A stretch of 64,000 bases of DNA, taken from Fidelibacterota bacterium. Lineage in GTDB: Bacteria > Marinisomatota > Marinisomatia > SCGC-AAA003-L08 > GCA-002719095. Below, one piece after another: positions 44,253-53,653 of this stretch. The stretch covers positions 1-64,000 of the forward strand of contig PAHI01000042.1 of assembly GCA_002705575.1 (NCBI GenBank), read 5' to 3'. The first letter of the stretch is position 1, and the number at the start of each line of letters is the position of its first letter. The notes beneath the pieces were generated by a model that did no database searches, was not told the origin of the DNA, and worked only from the letters and a program-made list of their open reading frames with translations. A program made the position numbers and the translations under genes.

Positions 44253-44568
44253 TTCTTTTTTCGAAGGACAATATTTGTTGATCAACATATTCTTTTAAAG
44301 AAATTGTTTTTGATTTAATCCTATCTAAAAGCTGGTTTTCTGAATACTTACTTTCTTTTTCTTTAAATAATTCATCAGCAATGTTCATACATGCTAGTAT
44401 AGCAATTCTTAACTGCTCTGTTTTAGGATCCATCCCAGAATTTTTCAACTCCTTCATTGTACTATTTACATAATTAGCAACTTTATCAATATAATTCTTA
44501 TCTGCTGTTGTCTTAATAGTATAGTTTTGACCAAGAACTTCAACTAATATATCTTTTTTTTGTTTCAT
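44236..44568 (-). CDS. zapA: ZapA-like cell division protein
   Basis: 110 aa. The N-terminal beta domain (VEVLGQNYTIKTTADKNYIDKVANYVNSTM) and the coiled-coil C-terminus (about 60-105) match ZapA, which bundles FtsZ filaments at midcell. RIAILACMNIADELF is the conserved helix. It lies between pheT (start adjacent) and folD, where zapA occurs in many bacteria. The identity is good but rests on a short family. Confidence 0.85.
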   Translation of the reverse strand: MKQKKDILVEVLGQNYTIKTTADKNYIDKVANYVNSTMKELKNSGMDPKTEQLRIAILACMNIADELFKEKESKYSENQLLDRIKSKTISLKEYVDQQILSFEKRNETGE

Positions 44569-46968
44569 TTATCTCTGAGTTATTTGATAATTTTTCTTTA
44601 ATCTACTAATTATTTTTTCAATGATAGCATCAACATCACTATCTTTCAAGGTCCCTACGCTTGATTGAAACACCATTTTAAAACCATAACTTTTCGTATC
44701 TTTATTAAATGAATCATCTGTATAAACATCAAATAAATATACTTCATTTAAAAATTTTCCACCAGCTTTCTTAATCGTATTTATAAGTTTTTTTGCGTTA
44801 GAATCACCAGAAACTAAAATTGATATATCTCTTTCTACATTTGGATAAATCGAGGGCTCTTTAAAATCATGACGCTTAATCAAAATCTTTTTAATATTAT
44901 CAATTGAAAGTTGCGCATATACAACTTCCATATTGATACCACTATTTTTTAATACTTTATTGTTCAATATTCCAATATATCCTAATTCTTGATTTTGAGA
45001 TCTAATTAAATAACAAACATCAAAACCTTTTTTCTTATTTTCTACATAATCGTGTTCACTTAGATTGAAATTATCTAAGAATGAGTCTATATCACCTTTA
45101 GAATTAAAAAAATCATATTTCATATTATCTTTCCAGTGATTAAACTGTTTTTTAGGCCAAACTATACCTAAACACATATCTTCATCAGAAGGAGTTTTGT
45201 CAGCAGATTTATAAGTTGCACCAATCTCAAATAATTTATAGTTTTCGTTTTTCCTGTTTTGATTAAAAGCAACTGCTCTAAGTAATCCTGGAGCGATAGA
45301 ATTTCTAATAAATTTCATATTTTCATTTAGCGGATTAGAAATCAAAACACCTTCACTTTCAGCAAAAGCTTCATGTTCTTTATTTGAAAGTAAACTATTT
45401 GAATAATGTTCAAAAAATCCTTTATTAGATAAATTAACTTTAATTCTATCAACTATATCATTATTCTTTGAACTGACAACATCATAGCCAATTGATAAAC
45501 TTTTACTATTTTCAATATTATTAAAACCAAAAACTCTAGCTACTTCCTCATATAAATCGACATCTCTATTAACATCATGCATTCTATAACTAGGTGGAAC
45601 ACATATATAGGAATTTTTATTTTTTTTATAAGATATATTTAATCTATCAAAAATATTTTTAATGTCCTCATTGTTTAAACAGGTGCCTAAAAATTTATTG
45701 CAATCATCTATGTTAAACAAAATACCATCCTTATTTTCTGGCTTTTGACCAACCTGAATTAAACCTTTACTGATACTTCCTCCACTATAATCAAGAATCA
45801 TACCTGATAAAAAATCAATTGCAATTTTTACCATATCTGGATCTACAGACCTTTCATACCTTCTAGATGCATCAGTTGATAAATCTAATGCTTTAGCACT
45901 TTTTCTAATAGTAACTGAATCAAATAAAGCGCTTTCTATAAAAATATTTTTTGTATTACTATCTCCCTCTGTATTTTTGCCGCCAATAACTCCAGCAATA
46001 GCTATAGCTTTATTTTTATCTTTTATTAATAAATTTTTTGAAGAAAGGCTTCTATCAATAGAATCTAAAGTTTTAAACTTAACATCAGATGAAGAATATC
46101 CAACTTTGATTTTTTTATTTGGCAATTTATCATAGTCAAAAGTATGCATAGGTTGCCCAATAGTAAGCATAACGTAATTAGCTAAATCAACTATTATATT
46201 AATTGGCTTCATACCTAAATTATTGAGTTTATTTTTTAACCAGCTAGGAGACTCTTTAACATCTACATTAGTAACTATTCGTCCTACATATAATGGACAA
46301 GCAACATTATCTTCAATTTCTACAGAAATCTGACTATTAATATCTGCACCAGATTCAACAATTTTAAATGGATTTTTTTTAAAAATATTTTCCATTATTT
46401 CTGATTGAGATACAGATTCTATAATACCTAACTCTCTTGAAATACCTAAATATGATAAGCAATCTCCTCTATTAGGAGTTAAATCAAAATCAATAATAGT
46501 ATCTTTTTCAAGACTGACAAAATCTTCGAATGAATCACCAGGATTCAAATCTCCATCTAAAACCATTATTCCTTTATGATTTTCACTAAGACCAAGTTCT
46601 TTTTCTGAACATATCATACCATTTGAAACTTCGCCTCTAATTTTTGTTTTTTTTATTTTAAATTTACCATTATCTAACGTAGAGCCTACAACAGCAACAG
46701 GAACATAAATATTATTTTTAACATTTGGAGCACCACAAATAATCTGTAAATCAGAATCAGAACCAATATCAACCTGACATAATGATAAGTGATCTGAATT
46801 ACTATGTTTTTTTATAGAATTAACCTTTCCTATAATAACCCCACCAAAAGATACGCCTATATCAGAAAAAGAACATTCTAGACCTAAATCAGTAAGCTTA
46901 GATACTAAAACATCTGTATCTAGATTAGTATTTATTAATTCTTTCAGCCATTTCAAAGAAATAATCAT
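44569..46968 (-). CDS. pheT: phenylalanyl-tRNA synthetase beta subunit
   Basis: 799 aa, normal length. It forms the alpha2beta2 enzyme with PheS. Seen in order are the tRNA-binding EMAP-like domain (about 40-150, GKVNSIKKHSNSDHLSLCQVD), B3/B4 editing domain (GIIESVSQ onwards, about 210-370), B5 and the catalytic-like domain, and the C-terminal ferredoxin-fold anticodon-binding domain (YPNVERDISILV to the end). The ATG overlaps the pheS stop by 4 bp. The identity is secure. Confidence 0.96.
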   Translation of the reverse strand: MIISLKWLKELINTNLDTDVLVSKLTDLGLECSFSDIGVSFGGVIIGKVNSIKKHSNSDHLSLCQVDIGSDSDLQIICGAPNVKNNIYVPVAVVGSTLDNGKFKIKKTKIRGEVSNGMICSEKELGLSENHKGIMVLDGDLNPGDSFEDFVSLEKDTIIDFDLTPNRGDCLSYLGISRELGIIESVSQSEIMENIFKKNPFKIVESGADINSQISVEIEDNVACPLYVGRIVTNVDVKESPSWLKNKLNNLGMKPINIIVDLANYVMLTIGQPMHTFDYDKLPNKKIKVGYSSSDVKFKTLDSIDRSLSSKNLLIKDKNKAIAIAGVIGGKNTEGDSNTKNIFIESALFDSVTIRKSAKALDLSTDASRRYERSVDPDMVKIAIDFLSGMILDYSGGSISKGLIQVGQKPENKDGILFNIDDCNKFLGTCLNNEDIKNIFDRLNISYKKNKNSYICVPPSYRMHDVNRDVDLYEEVARVFGFNNIENSKSLSIGYDVVSSKNNDIVDRIKVNLSNKGFFEHYSNSLLSNKEHEAFAESEGVLISNPLNENMKFIRNSIAPGLLRAVAFNQNRKNENYKLFEIGATYKSADKTPSDEDMCLGIVWPKKQFNHWKDNMKYDFFNSKGDIDSFLDNFNLSEHDYVENKKKGFDVCYLIRSQNQELGYIGILNNKVLKNSGINMEVVYAQLSIDNIKKILIKRHDFKEPSIYPNVERDISILVSGDSNAKKLINTIKKAGGKFLNEVYLFDVYTDDSFNKDTKSYGFKMVFQSSVGTLKDSDVDAIIEKIISRLKKNYQITQR

Positions 46969-47990
46969 ATCTTGAATTGCTCTAAAAATTTAATATTACC
47001 ATCATAGAATTTACGTATATCATTAACTCCATATTTAAGCATCGCTATCCTTTCAATCCCCATTCCAAAAGCAAAGCCTCTCCATTTAGAAGAATCATAA
47101 TTGACCGATTTAAAAACATTAGGATCAACCATACCACAACCTAATATTTCAAGCCATCCAGTCCCTTTAGTGACCCTATGATCTGCTTGTGTTTCTAAAC
47201 CCCAATAAATATCCATTTCAGCACTAGGCTCTGTAAATGGAAAAAAACTGGGTCTAAATCGAACCCTAACATCTTTACCAAACATTGTTTTTGCAAAATA
47301 GTCTAAAGTTGCTTTTAAATCTGAGAAACTTACATTCTTATCGACATAAAGGCCTTCAACTTGATGAAAAAGACAGTAGCTTTTCACACTAATATCCTCA
47401 TTTCTATAAACTCTTCCTGGAGATATGATTCTTATAGGAGGAGAATTATTCTCCATAAAATGAACCTGAGTAGAAGATGTATGAGTTCTCAATAAGAGCT
47501 CACTGTTAATATAAAAAGTGTCCTGCATATCACGAGCAGGATGATTTTTAGGAATATTCAAAGCTTCAAAGTTATAAAAATCAGTATCAATTTCAGGGCC
47601 AAAAACTGTATCAAAGCCTATTTTATTAAAAATTTCTTTAATTTCATTAGTAACAATAGTTAATGGATGAAGTCTTCCTTTACTAAAAGGGCTACCAGGC
47701 AATGAAAAATCTTGACTTAATTCAGACTGAGAAGAACTTATACTCTGACTTCCTATTAAATTTTGAATATCATCATATATATTATTCTTCAGAGAATTAA
47801 TCTTTTCTCCGGCTTTTTTTCTATTTTCAGGAGAAACTTGAGACAATTCTTTAAATAAAAGAGAAATTCTTCCTTTCCTACCTATATATGCATTTTTAAG
47901 GTACCCAAAATCTTTATCTTTCAAAGCTCTTTCTCTATCAAGCTTAAAAGATTTCTCGATTTGCTTAATCTTAGAAAATAGATTAGACAA
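46965..47990 (-). CDS. pheS: phenylalanyl-tRNA synthetase alpha subunit
   Basis: 341 aa. An N-terminal coiled coil (about 1-80) precedes the class II catalytic core. Motif 2 is RVYRNEDISVKSYCLFHQVEGL, motif 3 is the FAFGMGIERIAML region, and RFRPSFFPFTEPSAEMDIYW and GCGMVDPNVF bind phenylalanine. It charges tRNA-Phe together with PheT. It follows rplT by 12 bp in the classic infC-rpmI-rplT-pheS-pheT order. The identity is secure. Confidence 0.96.
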   Translation of the reverse strand: MSNLFSKIKQIEKSFKLDRERALKDKDFGYLKNAYIGRKGRISLLFKELSQVSPENRKKAGEKINSLKNNIYDDIQNLIGSQSISSSQSELSQDFSLPGSPFSKGRLHPLTIVTNEIKEIFNKIGFDTVFGPEIDTDFYNFEALNIPKNHPARDMQDTFYINSELLLRTHTSSTQVHFMENNSPPIRIISPGRVYRNEDISVKSYCLFHQVEGLYVDKNVSFSDLKATLDYFAKTMFGKDVRVRFRPSFFPFTEPSAEMDIYWGLETQADHRVTKGTGWLEILGCGMVDPNVFKSVNYDSSKWRGFAFGMGIERIAMLKYGVNDIRKFYDGNIKFLEQFKI

Positions 47991-48002
47991 CGTTAAAAAA
48001 AA

Positions 48003-48347
48003 CTACGAAATTGACTTAATTATTTCTGAGAACCTGCTAGGATTATGAACCGCCATATCTGCAAGGACTTTTCTATCTATTTCAACATTACTTTGCTTAA
48101 GTAAGTGCATAAACTTCGAATAAGATATACCATGCTGCCTTACTGCAGCATTAATCCTTATAATCCAGAGTCTACGAAACTCTCTCTTTTTATTTCTTCT
48201 ATCTCTGTAAGCATATTGTAATGCTTTTTGAACAGCATCTTTAGCTGTACGATAATTTGATTTCCTAGTCCCGAAGTAACCTTTGGCTTGTTTTAAAACC
48301 TTTTTATGTCTTCGTTTACGAGGGACTGAACTATTTGATCTAGGCAT
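48003..48347 (-). CDS. rplT: 50S ribosomal protein L20
   Basis: 114 aa, very basic, with [56 protein letters not shown] as recognisable features. These include AKGYFG-R and RRLWI-RINAA. L20 is required early in large-subunit assembly and represses its own operon in E. coli. No pseudoknot leader is evident here. It follows rpmI by 13 bp, in the standard order. Confidence 0.96.
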   Translation of the reverse strand: MPRSNSSVPRKRRHKKVLKQAKGYFGTRKSNYRTAKDAVQKALQYAYRDRRNKKREFRRLWIIRINAAVRQHGISYSKFMHLLKQSNVEIDRKVLADMAVHNPSRFSEIIKSIS

Positions 48348-48360
48348 GATTTCTCCTTAA

Positions 48361-48555
48361 TTATTTTTGAATCATTTTCTTTGTTCTACTTGTCATTGCA
48401 CTACTCATACAAGTATCTTTACGGAGGCGTCTATTCCGCTTACTGGTTTTTCGGGTTTTAAAATGGTTCCCGCCAGATCGATTATGAACGACTTTACCTG
48501 AACCTGTTACTTTAAATCTCTTTGACGCACTTTTCTTTGTTTTTACCTTTGGCAT
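48361..48555 (-). CDS. rpmI: 50S ribosomal protein L35
   Basis: 64 aa. Short basic protein with the PKVKTKKSASKRFKVTGSGKV opening of the family and a normal length. It lies 12 bp after infC with an AGGAG-like site (GGAG before the ATG), and 13 bp before rplT. The identity is secure. Confidence 0.95.
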   Translation of the reverse strand: MPKVKTKKSASKRFKVTGSGKVVHNRSGGNHFKTRKTSKRNRRLRKDTCMSSAMTSRTKKMIQK

Positions 48556-48567
48556 TATTTCTCCAAA

Positions 48568-49080
48568 TTATTTAGGGCTTAATATTAAGAACATTTTTCG
48601 ACCTTCCAAACTAGGTTTTTTATCAATCTCAGAAATTCCACTAAAAGATTCTGCTACATTATTCAACATTTCTAAGGCTGAATCCTTTCTTGAAATCTCT
48701 CTACCTCTAAACATAATTGTAAATTTCATTTTATTTCCGTCTTCTAAAAATTTCTTAGCCTTATTTAATTTTGTAACTAAATCATGTTCACCAGTATTTA
48801 ATCTTAATCTAATTTCTTTAACATGAATTATATGTTGATTTTTTTTATTCAACTTATCTTTTTTTTGCTTTTTATATAAGTATTTACCAAAGTCTAAAAT
48901 CTTGCAAACAGGTTGTTCTTTACCATCAGATATTTGCACTAAATCTAAATTGTTATCCTGCGCAATTTTTAAAGCGACACTCCTATCTAGGACACCTCTT
49001 TTTTTACCCTCAGAATCAATAAGCATAACTTTGTCTGCTTTTATTGAATTATTTATGAAAAATTTATTTTTTTTAACTAT
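48568..49080 (-). CDS. infC: translation initiation factor IF-3 (probable ATA start)
   Basis: 170 aa if started at ATA (49080). The first ATG (49026) would cut away the conserved N-terminal INNSIKADKV, which corresponds to the INEEIRAREV stretch of IF-3. In frame upstream, AAGGAG ends 9 nt before the ATA codon, and the reading gives a family-like length (usual 170-180 aa). IF-3 genes are known to use rare start codons for autoregulation (AUU in E. coli). The rest is typical: LDLVQISDGKEQPVCKILDFGKYLYK, then KEIRLRLNTGEHDLVTKLNKAKKFL. The ATA overlaps the thrS stop by 4 bp. Confidence 0.9.
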   Translation of the reverse strand: MVKKNKFFINNSIKADKVMLIDSEGKKRGVLDRSVALKIAQDNNLDLVQISDGKEQPVCKILDFGKYLYKKQKKDKLNKKNQHIIHVKEIRLRLNTGEHDLVTKLNKAKKFLEDGNKMKFTIMFRGREISRKDSALEMLNNVAESFSGISEIDKKPSLEGRKMFLILSPK

Positions 49081-51032
49081 TTTATCAATCTCCTTTCTTT
49101 ATTATCTATTTCATTTATTATTTTTTTTATAAAATTATCTAATTTTATTTCACCAATATCTCCTTCAAACTTTCTTCTTACTGAAACAGAAATATTCTTT
49201 TCCTCTTTGTCTCCCAATATTAGCATAACAGGGATTTTCTTCATCTCTGATAATCTAATCTTAGCTCCCATCTTTTCATTCCTTAAATCTAAGTTAATTC
49301 TAATATGATTCTTTTCTAGTTCTTTTTTTACATAAATAGCATAATTATTATTTTTTTCAGAAACTGGGATAATAGAAACCTGTTTAGGGCAAAGCCATAA
49401 AGGAAAATTACCTGCAAAGTGTTCTATTAAAAAACCAACAAATCTCTCATGGGTACCAAGTGGAGCTCTATGAATACATAAAGGAGTTTTATCAGTGTCA
49501 TTTTTATCTTTATAAGTCAACCCAAATCTAGAAGGTATAGCAAAATCTACTTGATTAGTTGCTAATGTAAATTCTCTACCTATAGCACTCCACACCTGAA
49601 CATCAATTTTAGGACCGTAAAAAGCAGCTTCACCAGGAATTTCAATAAAATTCAATCCCCCATCTGTTAAAGCATCTCTTACAAGACTTTCAGTTTTTTT
49701 CCATAATTTTGGCTCATCAACATATTTATCACCCATTTTTTCAGGATCATGCAAGCTAAGACGCATTTCATACTTCTCTATTCCAAATATATCAAAATAC
49801 TTTAAATACATATTACAAACTGATAAAAATTCTTTTTTAAATTGATTCTCAGTACAATATATATGCGCATCATTCATTTGCATACTTCTAACTCTCATAA
49901 GACCAAAAAGTTGACCTGATTTCTCATATCTATAGCACGTTCCATATTCAGATAGCCGAATAGGCAAATCCTTATAACTTTTGGGTGAACTTGCATATAT
50001 TTTATGATGATGAGGACAGTTCATTGGCTTTAAATAATATTCATTGCCATCAATATCCATAGCAGGAAACATACTGTCTTTATAATGAGAAAGATGACCT
50101 GATTTTTTATATAAAGAAGATTTTGTAATATGCGGAGTGCGAACCCTACTATAGCCAGCACTTATTTCTGTCTCTTTTGCTAATTTCTCAATTTCATCAA
50201 TAATAACCATACCATTTGGAAGCCATAATGGCAACCCTGCCCCAACCTCTTCATCAAATGTAAAAATTTTTAATTCTTTACCAATTTTACGATGATCTCT
50301 TTTTTCAGCCTCTTCAAGCATTCTAAGATAAACTTTTAATTCTTTATCTGTTCTCCAAGCAGTCCCATATATGCGAGTCAACATCACATTATTTTCGTCT
50401 CCTCTCCAATATGCTCCAGCTACTTTCATAAGCTTAAAAGATTTACCTATATGCTTAGTACTTGGAAGGTGGGGACCTCTACACAAATCGGCCCATTCAC
50501 CCTGTTTATATATGGTTAGTTCTTCTTTCAATGGTAAATCTTTTATTATTTCAGTTTTATAAAACTCACCAATTCCTGAAAAGTATTTAATTGCATCTTC
50601 TCTATCCCATACTTCTCTAACAAATGAATCACCTCTATCAATAATTTGATGCATTTTTTTTTCTATTCTAACTAAATCATCAATTGTAAAAGGATTTTTC
50701 CTTGCAAAATCATAATAAAAGCCATTTTCTATAGAAGGTCCAATTGTAACTTGTGTTTCAGGATAGATTTCTTGAACAGCCTCTGCCATAACATGAGCAC
50801 AATCATGCCTTAAAACATCTAAAAATTTATCAGAGTCTCTTTTTAAAATGTTCAATTTTGAATCTTCATCAATAGAATACGATAAATCACGAAGCTCACC
50901 ATTCAATTCTATAAGAACTGACTGTTTTGCAAGGCCTTCTGAAATATCTTTTGCTATCTCAAGACCTGTAACACCTTGTTGTCTTTCAAGGACCGTACCA
51001 TCTGGTAAAGTAATATTTATTTTTTTATCCAT
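49077..51032 (-). CDS. thrS: threonyl-tRNA synthetase
   Basis: 651 aa. The N-terminal TGS domain (about 1-65) is followed by the editing domain (VLRHDCAHVMAEAVQEIYP with His/Cys zinc-like residues), the class II core (motif 2 RLSEYGTCYRYEKSGQLFGLMRVRSMQMNDAHIY; zinc ligands in KPMNCPHHHKIY), motif 3 IHRAPLGTHERF, and the anticodon-binding domain (about 550-645). It charges tRNA-Thr. It is followed by infC in the usual order, with tRNA-Val(GAC) just upstream. A leader regulation like E. coli thrS operators is not visible. Confidence 0.96.
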   Translation of the reverse strand: MDKKINITLPDGTVLERQQGVTGLEIAKDISEGLAKQSVLIELNGELRDLSYSIDEDSKLNILKRDSDKFLDVLRHDCAHVMAEAVQEIYPETQVTIGPSIENGFYYDFARKNPFTIDDLVRIEKKMHQIIDRGDSFVREVWDREDAIKYFSGIGEFYKTEIIKDLPLKEELTIYKQGEWADLCRGPHLPSTKHIGKSFKLMKVAGAYWRGDENNVMLTRIYGTAWRTDKELKVYLRMLEEAEKRDHRKIGKELKIFTFDEEVGAGLPLWLPNGMVIIDEIEKLAKETEISAGYSRVRTPHITKSSLYKKSGHLSHYKDSMFPAMDIDGNEYYLKPMNCPHHHKIYASSPKSYKDLPIRLSEYGTCYRYEKSGQLFGLMRVRSMQMNDAHIYCTENQFKKEFLSVCNMYLKYFDIFGIEKYEMRLSLHDPEKMGDKYVDEPKLWKKTESLVRDALTDGGLNFIEIPGEAAFYGPKIDVQVWSAIGREFTLATNQVDFAIPSRFGLTYKDKNDTDKTPLCIHRAPLGTHERFVGFLIEHFAGNFPLWLCPKQVSIIPVSEKNNNYAIYVKKELEKNHIRINLDLRNEKMGAKIRLSEMKKIPVMLILGDKEEKNISVSVRRKFEGDIGEIKLDNFIKKIINEIDNKERRLIK

Positions 51033-51042
51033 ATCTTTTAAG

Positions 51043-51117
51043 TGGTCGATACTGGACTCGAACCAGTGACCTCCACGATGTCAACGTGGCGCTCTAACCA
51101 AGCTGAGCTAACCGACC
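51043..51117 (-). tRNA. tRNA-Val (anticodon GAC)
   Basis: 75 nt without encoded CCA. The acceptor GGTCGGT pairs with ATCGACC (one G-U), with discriminator A. The D arm is GCTC-AGCTTGGTTA-GAGC, the anticodon stem CCACG/CGTGG closes the loop TTGACAT, giving GAC, and the T arm is ACTGG-TTCGAGT-CCAGT. It is encoded between the S41 protease and thrS, 10 bp before thrS. Confidence 0.97.
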
Positions 51118-51153
51118 TATATCTACTTTTTTTAACATCCAAAATATAACGCA

Positions 51154-53043
51154 CTAATATCCTAAAATTGAATAATATTTATCTAAATCAAGCAAAAGCT
51201 TAGCAGCTTCATTATACTCACTGTCAACTTCTAAAGAAACTCCAATTCTACTTTTTTCATCAAGCAATATTCTATGAAATTCTCTTTTCAATCCATTGAT
51301 AATCCATTTACGATTTTCTGGATCTTTAAATTGAGCAGCTTTTCGCTTTTTAAAATACTGTTCAGTTTTATTTATCACTCTATGCTCATGCCTTAATTCA
51401 GAAATAAATTTTAAAAACTTTTCTTGTTTAGCTGAATTCCCTTCTATCTTTTTCTTCATAGATATAAACTCTCTTTCTCCAGGTAATTGATAAGAAAAAT
51501 CATCTCCCAACTCTTTTATAAATTCCTCGAAGTCATTTAGAGTTTGATCAGTAATCAATATGTTATCCTTTGTAATATTTTTTTTTGGAATATATTGAGC
51601 TGAGAATGAAAGAAATACACCCTTATCCCATAAAGCTTTTATAAAAATAGGAATTTGCTCTTTAGAAGACTCTAAATCAGGAGATATACCTCCTCCGCCT
51701 AAAACCTCTCTATTCATGTTAATAGTATAAAAAACGGAATCTTTTTTATCTAGCCCATCTGTTAAATAGCCATTATCAAGCCAATCTTGTTTTTGAATCA
51801 ATCTTCCTGAAGGAGTATAGTATTTTGCATTTGTAATCTTAAGAGAAATAGTATCATTTAAATTTTTTATTTTTTGAACAAGACCTTTTCCAAAAGTCCT
51901 TCTTCCCATTACTACGCCCCTATCTAAATCCTGAATTACACCAGATACAATTTCACTCGCTGAAGCAGAGCCCTTATTAACAAGAACGATAATAGGTGTA
52001 TTAATAGATAAAACTGGAGCTCTTGTTGATTTATAATGTCTTAAAATCTTACCATTTTTTCCTTTTGTATAAAGTAATGTTTGCCCTTTGTCAATAAGCA
52101 AATTAAGAATAGATATAGATTCTCCCAAAAGCCCTCCAGAATTACCTCGCAAATCTATAATTAAACCTTTTAATCTTCCATTATAGTCATATTTATTGTT
52201 ATTGTTTAGATCATCAAAAAACTCACCTGAATCCCACTCTTTATTTTTATTTTTATCAGAATACCTTTCTCCAGCATCCCATACTCCATTTTTATTTTGA
52301 TCTCGATACCTTTCAGGACTGTCCCATTTGTCATTATTGTTTAAATCAGAGAAAGTTTCTCTATCTATATAATTAAGAGCCTTTAAAAAATCTTCATAAG
52401 TGTTCCTTGAAAATCTTGTTATTCTTATATATCCAATAGAGTTTTCATCAATTCCATAATAAGGGACATCATTAACAGATATATTTGAGCGCGTTAATTC
52501 AAAAGAAATTTTCTTTTTAGGGTTAGGTTTTTTACCATGCCTTAAAACCTCTAATACAACTTTTGTACCAAGCTCACCTTTTATTATTTTTGCTGCATCT
52601 CTTGTAGTCATACCAATACATTTAATACTATCAATTTTTACTATTTGATCTCCTGCTTTAATCCCTTCAGTATATGCAGGACTATCTTCCATAGGAGATA
52701 ATACTGTTAAAGTATCTCTCAGCAAACCAATCCTTATTCCAACTCCTCCATACTTACCTTTTGTAAGCATATCTAGGCGTTCTTTACTACCCCCAACAAC
52801 TAGCTTAGTATATGGATCCAAAGGTTTGAGCATACCTTTAATTGCAGACTTCATCAATTCAGATTGATTGATAGAATCAACATACATTTTATTGATATAT
52901 TCAAAAGATTTATCAAACATATCTTTATATTCTTCAATATTTTGTTCATTTGAAAAAATAACCTTATTATTCGCTTTTTTTTGAGCTAAAAAAAGCGACA
53001 TCAAAAAAACAAAAATAGTAGTAGTTTTATACTTTAATATCAT
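51154..53043 (-). CDS. S41 family C-terminal processing protease with PDZ domain
   Basis: 629 aa. Signal peptide (about 1-20), N-terminal helical region (30-90), PDZ domain (about 95-185; YGGVGIRIGLLRDTLTV), and a catalytic core with IIDLRGNSGGLL (295-306), GSASASEIVSG (358-368, nucleophile Ser) and TFGKGLVQ (383-390, Lys386). Residues 233-286, between the PDZ and the catalytic strand, hold four Asp/Asn-rich repeats. It is a periplasmic Ctp/Prc-type protease for envelope proteins. The C-terminal 150 residues are helical. It lies downstream of tmk (17-bp overlap) and upstream of tRNA-Val. Confidence 0.92.
   Translation of the reverse strand: MILKYKTTTIFVFLMSLFLAQKKANNKVIFSNEQNIEEYKDMFDKSFEYINKMYVDSINQSELMKSAIKGMLKPLDPYTKLVVGGSKERLDMLTKGKYGGVGIRIGLLRDTLTVLSPMEDSPAYTEGIKAGDQIVKIDSIKCIGMTTRDAAKIIKGELGTKVVLEVLRHGKKPNPKKKISFELTRSNISVNDVPYYGIDENSIGYIRITRFSRNTYEDFLKALNYIDRETFSDLNNNDKWDSPERYRDQNKNGVWDAGERYSDKNKNKEWDSGEFFDDLNNNNKYDYNGRLKGLIIDLRGNSGGLLGESISILNLLIDKGQTLLYTKGKNGKILRHYKSTRAPVLSINTPIIVLVNKGSASASEIVSGVIQDLDRGVVMGRRTFGKGLVQKIKNLNDTISLKITNAKYYTPSGRLIQKQDWLDNGYLTDGLDKKDSVFYTINMNREVLGGGGISPDLESSKEQIPIFIKALWDKGVFLSFSAQYIPKKNITKDNILITDQTLNDFEEFIKELGDDFSYQLPGEREFISMKKKIEGNSAKQEKFLKFISELRHEHRVINKTEQYFKKRKAAQFKDPENRKWIINGLKREFHRILLDEKSRIGVSLEVDSEYNEAAKLLLDLDKYYSILGY
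52186..52347 (-). repeat. four tandem Asp/Asn-rich WD-GE repeats inside the S41 protease
   Basis: In the encoded protein, four units of about 15 residues follow the pattern D-x-N-x-N-x-x-W-D-x-x-E-x-[FY] (for example DQNKNGVWDAGERY). They resemble calcium-binding EF-hand or dockerin loops (D-x-N-x-N-G). They are inserted between the PDZ and catalytic region of the protease. A related stretch is in the protein at 58932..59840. Confidence 0.85.
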
Positions 53044-53653
53044 ACCTCTCCTTTACAATATCCCAAATATGATTTGAAATGATTTCTTTCTGTAATTTTC
53101 CATTAATAACAATTATTCTTTGAGGGTCCCTCTTGGCTAATTCTAAAAAACCTGACCTAACTTTATTTAAATAAACTAACCCTTTATCTTCGATTCGATC
53201 GTTTTCAATTTTTTTTCTTCTAGTTAATGATTCTTCCGCATCTATATCTAAATAGAAAGTTAAGCTTGGAAAGTTGCCTTCAATTGAAAATTGAGTGAGC
53301 AAATTAAAGAATTTTATATCATTATCTTCACCGTAACATTGATAGGCTAAAGTGCTATCATTAAATCTATCGCAAATAACAAAACAACCTTTATCAATAT
53401 AAGGAGAAATTTTCTCCTTTAAAAGTTGTACACGAGATGCAAAAAACAAAAGAGATTCTGCTTTTCCACTAAGATTTAAATTACTTTTATCTAAAAGAAT
53501 TGAACGTATTTTTTCAGAAATAGATGTTCCTCCTGGCTCTCTAAAGATATTGCACTCTTCACCAATAGAAATTAGATTTTCTTTTAAAGCCTTAACTTGT
53601 GTGCTTTTACCAGAACCATCAATGCCTTCAAAGGATATAAATTTATGATTCAT
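53027..53653 (-). CDS. tmk: thymidylate kinase
   Basis: 208 aa. It phosphorylates dTMP to dTDP. The P-loop GIDGSGKST (10-18) is followed by FREPGGTSISEKIRSILL, the DRF motif in VICDRFNDSTLAYQCYG, and FYLDIDAEESLTRR. These are diagnostic of bacterial Tmk at normal length. It overlaps the rsmI gene by 11 bp and the S41 protease by 17 bp. The identity is secure. Confidence 0.96.
   Translation of the reverse strand: MNHKFISFEGIDGSGKSTQVKALKENLISIGEECNIFREPGGTSISEKIRSILLDKSNLNLSGKAESLLFFASRVQLLKEKISPYIDKGCFVICDRFNDSTLAYQCYGEDNDIKFFNLLTQFSIEGNFPSLTFYLDIDAEESLTRRKKIENDRIEDKGLVYLNKVRSGFLELAKRDPQRIIVINGKLQKEIISNHIWDIVKERYDIKV

Noticed and set aside
52186..52347. CRISPR-like short repeats
   Set aside because: The repeat is in the protein (about 15 residues) with degenerate DNA and no spacers. 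It is a coding repeat in the protease.
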